From: Pseudomonadota bacterium
GTDB taxonomy: Bacteria; Bdellovibrionota_C; UBA2361; OMIW01
Assembly: GCA_900299205.1 (NCBI GenBank)
Contig: OMIW01000178.1
Span: 1 to 5,414, forward strand
DNA length: 5,414 nt
Direction: 5' to 3'
Shown here: positions 4,804-5,414 of the stretch, one piece after another
Numbering within the stretch: position 1 is the stretch's first letter
Layout: each line of letters opens with the position of its first letter
Position numbers and translations under genes: made by a program
The notes under the pieces: generated by a model
The model's database searches: none
Seen by the model: only the letters and a program-made list of their open reading frames with translations
Told to the model about the DNA's origin: nothing

Positions 4804-5414
4804 TTACTCAGCGATCTTTTTTGTGCCCGGGTAAACAAGCCAAACAATTCCGACACTTATCCCGTATAGTCCTAAGAGCGGAAGCGCAAACACACACTGA
4901 GTCACGATATCGGGGGTTGGGGTAACTATCGCTGCAATAATAAAGATAATCACCGTAGCATGACGGAATTTACTGAGTAGAAATGAGGCTGATACCAAAC
5001 CGAGCCGCCCTGCAAAGTACGCGATCACCGGAAGTTGTGCCACAAATCCACATCCAAGCAATAAACGCATCATCAAGCTCACATGTTCGCGCAGCGTGAT
5101 TGCGGGAGTTACCCCGATGGAATCGTACTGCGTGCGAAAGAACGAAATGCTCACGGGCACCAGGGTTGTGTATGCGGAGCCCGCGCCGAGAAGAAATAGT
5201 ATCGATGTCACCAATACGAACGGCACCACGAGCCGTTTTTCTCGATCGAGGAGTCCTGGCGCGATGAAGAGCCAAAGCTGATAAAACAAAATCGGTGAGG
5301 TTAAAAAAAACGACGCAAAGATTGCCACCTTTATCTTGAGGACAAAGGCCTCCGCTGGTCCCGTTCCGATGAGGGAATTGGGAGGAAACGAGGCGTAATG
5401 AGGCGCAGTGAGAA
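4804..5414 (-). CDS. tatC: Sec-independent protein translocase TatC (3' part, N-terminus beyond window)
   Basis: TatC is the inner-membrane receptor of the twin-arginine translocation system and binds the RR signal peptide of folded exported proteins. About 202 codons are visible. The frame stays open to the right edge, so the first transmembrane helix and the actual start are missing; an internal GTG at 5328 is not the start. The upstream residues include LIGTGPAEAF, a TatC hallmark of the first periplasmic loop. FYQLWLFIAPGL and DREKR follow, with the Phe and Glu nine residues apart that match E. coli F94 and E103. Five hydrophobic segments are visible, as expected for helices 2-6. VTPTPDIVTQ carries the conserved Asp of the last periplasmic loop. 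The mid-helix-4 residue equivalent to E. coli Glu170 is Gln (codon 5037-5035, VAQLPV). The protein ends GTKKIAE. tatA or tatB may lie upstream outside the window. Confidence 0.95.
   Translation of the reverse strand, partial: LTAPHYASFPPNSLIGTGPAEAFVLKIKVAIFASFFLTSPILFYQLWLFIAPGLLDREKRLVVPFVLVTSILFLLGAGSAYTTLVPVSISFFRTQYDSIGVTPAITLREHVSLMMRLLLGCGFVAQLPVIAYFAGRLGLVSASFLLSKFRHATVIIFIIAAIVTPTPDIVTQCVFALPLLGLYGISVGIVWLVYPGTKKIAE

Overview
The window looks like ordinary chromosomal DNA from a Gram-negative, outer-membrane-bearing bacterium. LpxD (lipid A synthesis), TatC (twin-arginine export) and a GreB-type elongation factor together point to a proteobacterium-like or deltaproteobacterium/Myxococcota-like lineage. 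That placement is an inference from gene content and protein style only; I cannot name the species. All six protein genes look intact except tatC, which runs off the right edge.

Layout. Positions 1-105 are the hemB leader, with an 11-base C run, a possible promoter and a clear ribosome binding site. Positions 106-2878 hold a + strand run: hemB (porphobilinogen synthase), bioB (biotin synthase) and greB (transcript cleavage factor). The gaps are short and no strong terminator separates them, so co-transcription is likely. Positions 2879-2906 are a 28-base convergent junction. Positions 2907-5414 hold a - strand run, read right to left: tatC (3' part), a 271-base gap, lpxD, a 165-base gap, and a stand-alone CheY-like receiver protein.

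How the genes relate. HemB makes the first pyrrole of heme, siroheme and cobalamin. BioB is a radical-SAM Fe-S enzyme that makes biotin, the cofactor of acetyl-CoA carboxylase. GreB rescues backtracked RNA polymerase. LpxD adds the second acyl chain in lipid A synthesis. TatC is the core receptor of the Tat translocon, which exports folded, often cofactor-bearing proteins. The mixture is housekeeping and is not one pathway.

The most interesting stretch is the tatC-lpxD gap. On the - strand it holds a convincing intrinsic terminator (about 4679-4723) preceded by a C-rich segment. That segment can either be locked in a perfect 9-bp hairpin or sit exposed in the loop of an alternative fold closed by a stem just before the U run. 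With a weak promoter match in the right place, this is a candidate small RNA of about 70 nt with an anti-Shine-Dalgarno-like loop. This is a hypothesis. I found no CRISPR array, insertion sequence, tRNA or rRNA.
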